Part shown: positions 61,218 through 64,000 of the stretch, one piece after another
How the letters are laid out: each line of letters begins with the position of its first letter
Numbering within the stretch: the stretch's first letter is position 1
From: Microcella flavibacter
GTDB lineage: Bacteria > Actinomycetota > Actinomycetes > Actinomycetales > Microbacteriaceae
DNA length: 64,000 nt
Direction: 5' to 3'
Assembly (NCBI RefSeq): GCF_012530535.1
Contig: NZ_CP051299.1
Span: 930,001-994,000 of the forward strand
Notes under the pieces: model-generated
Database searches by the model: none
Told to the model about the DNA's origin: nothing
Seen by the model: the letters and a program-made list of their open reading frames with translations, nothing else
Translations under genes and position numbers: made by a program

Positions 61218-62225
61218 CTAGCTGCGCGAGCCGGTGCCGTGCACGGCGTGCGGCTCGATCGCCGCGATCTCGTCGGCGGTCAGGGCCTCGCCGCGCAGCG
61301 CGTCGAGGCTGTTGTCGAGCTGCGCGACGCTGCTGGCGCCGATGAGCGCGCTCGTCACCTGCTCGTGGCGCAGCACCCAGAGCAGCGCGAGCTGCGCGAG
61401 GGACTGGCCGCGCGCCGCGGCGATCTCGTTGAGCGCGCGCGCCCGGCCGAGGTACGTCTCATCGATGTTGTCCTCGCTGATCCAGCGACCCTCCGCCGCG
61501 CGCGAGCCGGCGGGCACGCCGTCGAGGTACCGGTCGGTGAGCAGCCCCTGGGCGAGGGGGGAGAAGACGATGCTGCCGATGCCGGTCTCGGTGAGGGCAT
61601 CCAGCAGGCCCTTCTCGGGCGTGCGCTCGAACATGTTGTACTTCGGCTGGTGGATGAGCAGACGAACGCCCATCTCGCCGAGGATGCGGTGCGCCTCGCG
61701 CGTCTCGTCGGGGCCGTAGTTCGAGATGCCGACGTAGAGCGCCTTGCCGCTCTGCACGGCCGTGGCGAGCGCGCCCATGGTCTCCTCGAGCGGGGTCTCG
61801 GGGTCGAACCGGTGCGAGTAGAAGATGTCGACGTAGTCGAGCTGCAGCCGCCGCAGGCTCTGGTCGAGCGAGGAGAGCACCGACTTGCGCGACCCCCACT
61901 CGCCGTAGGGGCCCTCCCACATGTGGTACCCGGCCTTGCTCGAGATCACGAGCTCGTCGCGGTAGGGCAGCAGATCCTGGTGCAGGATGCGGCCGAAGTT
62001 CTCCTCCGCGCTGCCGGCGGGCGGGCCGTAGTTGTTGGCGAGGTCGAAGTGCGTGACGCCGCGGTCGAACGCGCGGCGCAGGATCGCGCGCTGGGTCTCG
62101 AGCGGGCGGTCGCCGCCGAAGTTGTTCCAGAGACCGAGCGAGATGCGGGGCAGCTTGAGGCCGCTCGCGCCCACGCGGGCGTACTCGAGCTGGTCGTATC
62201 GGGCGGGATCGGCGTCGTAGGGCAT
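61218..62225 (-). CDS. Aldo/keto reductase (YghZ/Kv-beta-like subgroup)
   Basis: A 335-residue AKR with the catalytic tetrad in HFDLANNYG (Asp, Tyr), ISSKAG (Lys) and FYSHRFD (His). RISLGLWNNFGGDRPLETQRAILRRAFDRGVTHFDLANNYGPPAGSAEENFG is typical of L-glyceraldehyde 3-phosphate reductase-like AKR14 proteins, which detoxify short aldehydes such as methylglyoxal. TAGCCT six bases before ATG is the leaderless pattern. Confidence 0.88.
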   Translation of the reverse strand: MPYDADPARYDQLEYARVGASGLKLPRISLGLWNNFGGDRPLETQRAILRRAFDRGVTHFDLANNYGPPAGSAEENFGRILHQDLLPYRDELVISSKAGYHMWEGPYGEWGSRKSVLSSLDQSLRRLQLDYVDIFYSHRFDPETPLEETMGALATAVQSGKALYVGISNYGPDETREAHRILGEMGVRLLIHQPKYNMFERTPEKGLLDALTETGIGSIVFSPLAQGLLTDRYLDGVPAGSRAAEGRWISEDNIDETYLGRARALNEIAAARGQSLAQLALLWVLRHEQVTSALIGASSVAQLDNSLDALRGEALTADEIAAIEPHAVHGTGSRS

Positions 62226-62365
62226 GGCTCCAGGCTAGGGGCGTGCGCCGACACCGGCGAGCGCGATCCTGGATGCCCGCCCGCGGGCCCCTCGACACCG
62301 CCGCCGCGCGGGCGTAGCGTCGGGCCCGCACCCGCCCTCCGACGGGCGGGGGAAGGAGCTCGACG

Positions 62366-62578
62366 ATGAGCACGTCCACCACCGCGCACCAGACCTGGGT
62401 GGCCCTCGGCCCGGCCGGTGCGGCCGGATCCATCCACCGCGACGGCGATCGATTCACCGTGCGCCTGCGCTCCGAGACCGCGGAGCGCGGACCGTTCGAC
62501 TCGCTCGAGGTGGCGAAGCAGGCGCTGCACGCGGCCCTCGGGCCCGGCGCCGACCGCCCCGAGTTCCACGAGCACTAG
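62366..62578 (+). CDS. Small conserved protein
   Basis: A 70-residue protein with GGAAGGAG eight bases before ATG. TWVALGPAGAAGSIHRDGDRFTVRLRSETAERGPFDSLEVAKQALHAALGPGADRPEFHEH looks like a compact alpha/beta domain of a type common and uncharacterised in Microbacteriaceae. It is acidic at the end and has no membrane segment. Followed by the hairpin at 62591-62623. Confidence 0.72.
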   Translation: MSTSTTAHQTWVALGPAGAAGSIHRDGDRFTVRLRSETAERGPFDSLEVAKQALHAALGPGADRPEFHEH

Positions 62579-62590
62579 CGCCACCGCCGT

Positions 62591-62623
62591 CGGGCCGGCT
62601 CCTCCCCAGGGGGCGCCGGCCCG
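62591..62623 (+). terminator. Terminator-like hairpin after the small conserved gene
   Basis: CGGGCCGGC (62591-62599) and GCCGGCCCG (62615-62623) pair perfectly, and CTCCCC with AGGGGG inside extend the stem. No clear T-run follows. The rest of the gap up to the SSB gene shows no gene. Confidence 0.7.
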
Positions 62624-62777
62624 GGGTCATCCCCCTGCTCGATCGAGGGGCGGCCCCGCGCCGCCGCCGATCCGCATACTCCTGCGCGGGGCGCCGGGCG
62701 TGATTCCGGCACGAACCGCACGGCGCCCCTCCCATCCATGAGGGCCCGCACGGGCCCCGACCGCAGGAGGAGACGCC

Positions 62778-63245
62778 ATGTCCGACACCATCACGCTCAC
62801 CGGCCTCGTCGCCACGAGCCCCCGCCACATCGTCACGACGGAGGGGCTCGCGATCACCTCGTTCCGCCTCGCTTCGAACCAGCGGCGCTTCGACCGGGCC
62901 GAGGGCAAGTGGCTCGACGGCGACACCAACTGGTACACCGTCACCGCGTTCCGCCAGCTCGGCACGCACGTCGCCAGCTCGGTGCAGAAGGGCGATCGGG
63001 TGCTCGTCACGGGGCGCGTGCGCATCCGCGACTGGACGAGCGACGAGAAGAGCGGCACGAGCATCGAGATCGACGCCGAGGCCATCGGCCACGACCTGAC
63101 CTGGGGCCGGGCGACCTTCACCCGCAGCGTCATCGGGGCCCGCCGCCCCGCGGACGGCGCGGAGGAGTCGCCGGCGGAGGAGGTCGCGGGGGAGGACGAG
63201 GACGCGCCCTTCGCGGCCGCGGGTGCGGGCGCGACGCCCTTCTGA
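62778..63245 (+). CDS. ssb: Single-stranded DNA-binding protein paralogue
   Basis: A 155-residue OB-fold SSB: TITLTGLVATSPRHIVTTEGLAITSFRLASNQRRFDRAEGKW, WYTVTAFRQLGTHVASSVQKGDRVLVTGRVRIRDW. The C-terminal tail is acidic (EEVAGEDEDAPF) but ends GAGATPF rather than the classical DDDIPF, and the gene is not next to rpsF/rpsR, so this is probably the secondary SSB (SsbB-like). GGAGGAGA precedes ATG. Confidence 0.88.
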   Translation: MSDTITLTGLVATSPRHIVTTEGLAITSFRLASNQRRFDRAEGKWLDGDTNWYTVTAFRQLGTHVASSVQKGDRVLVTGRVRIRDWTSDEKSGTSIEIDAEAIGHDLTWGRATFTRSVIGARRPADGAEESPAEEVAGEDEDAPFAAAGAGATPF

Positions 63246-63283
63246 TCGGCGACAGGCGGTCGACCCGGGCGACAGCGACCGGG

Positions 63284-63940
63284 TCAGGCTCCGGCGCGCC
63301 GCACGCGGATCCCGCCGCGCTGCCACATCGTGACGGCGGCGACGCGCGGGTTCGCGTTCTCGCCGGTGTCGAGCCCGAGAGCGGTGAACAGCCGGGTGAG
63401 CATCGTCTCGACGGCGCGCACGGTCGTGCCGCGGTGCTCGGCGAGCGCGCGCGTGGATGCGCCGGCGGCGAGCATGCGCAGCACCTCCGCCTGCGCGGCG
63501 GTGACGGTGGGCACGTCGTCGGCGCTCTCCAGACGCTCGTCCGGCTGGCCGCTGATCGCGCGGTGCACCGCGGCGGCGAGATCCTCGACGCCCGCCAGCT
63601 GCGACTTCACGAGGTACACGACGGACGAGGGGATGAGCTGGGGGTTCGGCACCGCGAGCTCGGGGGAGCGGTGGGAGGTCAGCACGACGAGCCCGATCCA
63701 CGGGTAGTCCTGCGTCACGCGATCCAGCAGATCGGCGCCGGAGGCCTCGGTGCCGAAGTTGAGATCGGTGACGAGGGCGTGCGGGTCGGTGTCGGCGACG
63801 AGGTCGAGAGCGGCATCCACGCTCGTCGCGGTCGTGACGGCGAAGCCCTGGGCCTCGAGGCCGCCGGCGACGAGCGAGACGGTGAAGGCGTCGTCGTCGG
63901 CGACGACGACGCGCAGGGCCTTGCTCTCCGTGCCCGTCAT
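63284..63940 (-). CDS. Response regulator with REC and LuxR-like HTH domains
   Basis: A 218-residue regulator. The receiver domain has the acidic pocket ADDD (14-17), phospho-acceptor Asp59 (VTDLNF) and Lys112 (YLVKSQ). The C-terminal HTH is AQAEVLRMLAAGASTRALAEHRGTTVRAVETMLTRLFTALGL, GerE/LuxR-like but without the usual start LTPRE. GGAGGGGAGC precedes ATG 63940. Its likely partner kinase would lie beyond the window edge. Confidence 0.87.
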   Translation of the reverse strand: MTGTESKALRVVVADDDAFTVSLVAGGLEAQGFAVTTATSVDAALDLVADTDPHALVTDLNFGTEASGADLLDRVTQDYPWIGLVVLTSHRSPELAVPNPQLIPSSVVYLVKSQLAGVEDLAAAVHRAISGQPDERLESADDVPTVTAAQAEVLRMLAAGASTRALAEHRGTTVRAVETMLTRLFTALGLDTGENANPRVAAVTMWQRGGIRVRRAGA

Positions 63941-64000
63941 CGTGAGCTCCCCTCCGGTCGGCTGAGGCTCATCATGACGCCCCCGTCTGAGCGGCGGGGG

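Noticed and set aside
63972-64000. Possible C-terminal end of an upstream minus-strand gene (frame ending AAQTGAS then TGA)
   Set aside because: Only 29 bases are visible, too few to support a call, although a sensor kinase before the response regulator would be plausible.

Overview
This window is a chromosomal segment of a very high-GC actinobacterium, most likely of the family Microbacteriaceae. The evidence is the strong G/C preference at third codon positions, short intergenic gaps, many four-base start/stop overlaps, actinobacterial hallmarks (multifunctional 2-oxoglutarate decarboxylase Kgd, GuaB1, an RsrA-type zinc anti-sigma factor, an FtsE with a C-terminal tail, HisN, a septum-formation lipoprotein) and a tmRNA tag ADSKRTDFALAA ending in the usual ALAA. 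No insertion sequence, prophage, CRISPR array or rRNA was seen; the segment looks like core chromosome with a few catabolic modules.

Layout. 1-1530: S4-protein fragment, DedA protein, a small conserved protein and tRNA-Leu(UAG). 1579-6134: PucR-type regulator divergent from gabT-gabD (GABA degradation to succinate). 6248-7161: two small membrane proteins. 7439-12184: a six-gene tad (Flp pilus) operon. 12304-20341: SDR with a disordered tail, MFS pumps, prfB, a VOC protein, ftsE-ftsX and smpB. 20384-22436: a SIMPL-domain pair, the tmRNA gene and a YccF protein. 22515-26821: S9 peptidase, a three-gene operon (membrane protein, XRE regulator, MDR oxidoreductase) behind two matching operators, and a YwqK-like protein.

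26841-36637 is a catabolic island: a five-gene branched-chain-type ABC importer, an IclR regulator, maleylacetate reductase, hydroxyquinol 1,2-dioxygenase and a phenol-type flavin monooxygenase. Together they could take up a phenolic compound (resorcinol-like), hydroxylate it to hydroxyquinol, cleave the ring and make 3-oxoadipate. A near-identical operator-like sequence lies before both the importer and the catabolic genes.

36634-43263: DUF368 lipid-carrier translocase candidate and an oligopeptide ABC system whose fused ATPase converges on its permeases. 43417-48352: septum-formation lipoprotein, HisN, RsgA, AroA, and the SigH/RsrA thiol-stress pair with a good SigR-type autoregulatory promoter. 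48456-56310: Kgd, GuaB1 and two CNNM/CorC-type membrane proteins, the first preceded by a possible proline/aspartate-rich leader peptide. 56350-64000: old-yellow-enzyme, NAD(P)HX dehydratase, GT87-like mannosyltransferase candidate, thiamine-binding protein, an anchored Ala/Pro-rich protein, an aldo/keto reductase, a small conserved protein, an SSB paralogue and a REC-HTH response regulator.

Regulatory themes: at least fifteen genes have a TAnnnT-type -10 element only 6-10 bases before the start codon, the arrangement of leaderless actinobacterial transcripts; operons are tightly coupled by ATGA, GTGA and even TTGA overlaps; and an 18-bp perfect inverted repeat brackets the tmRNA gene.
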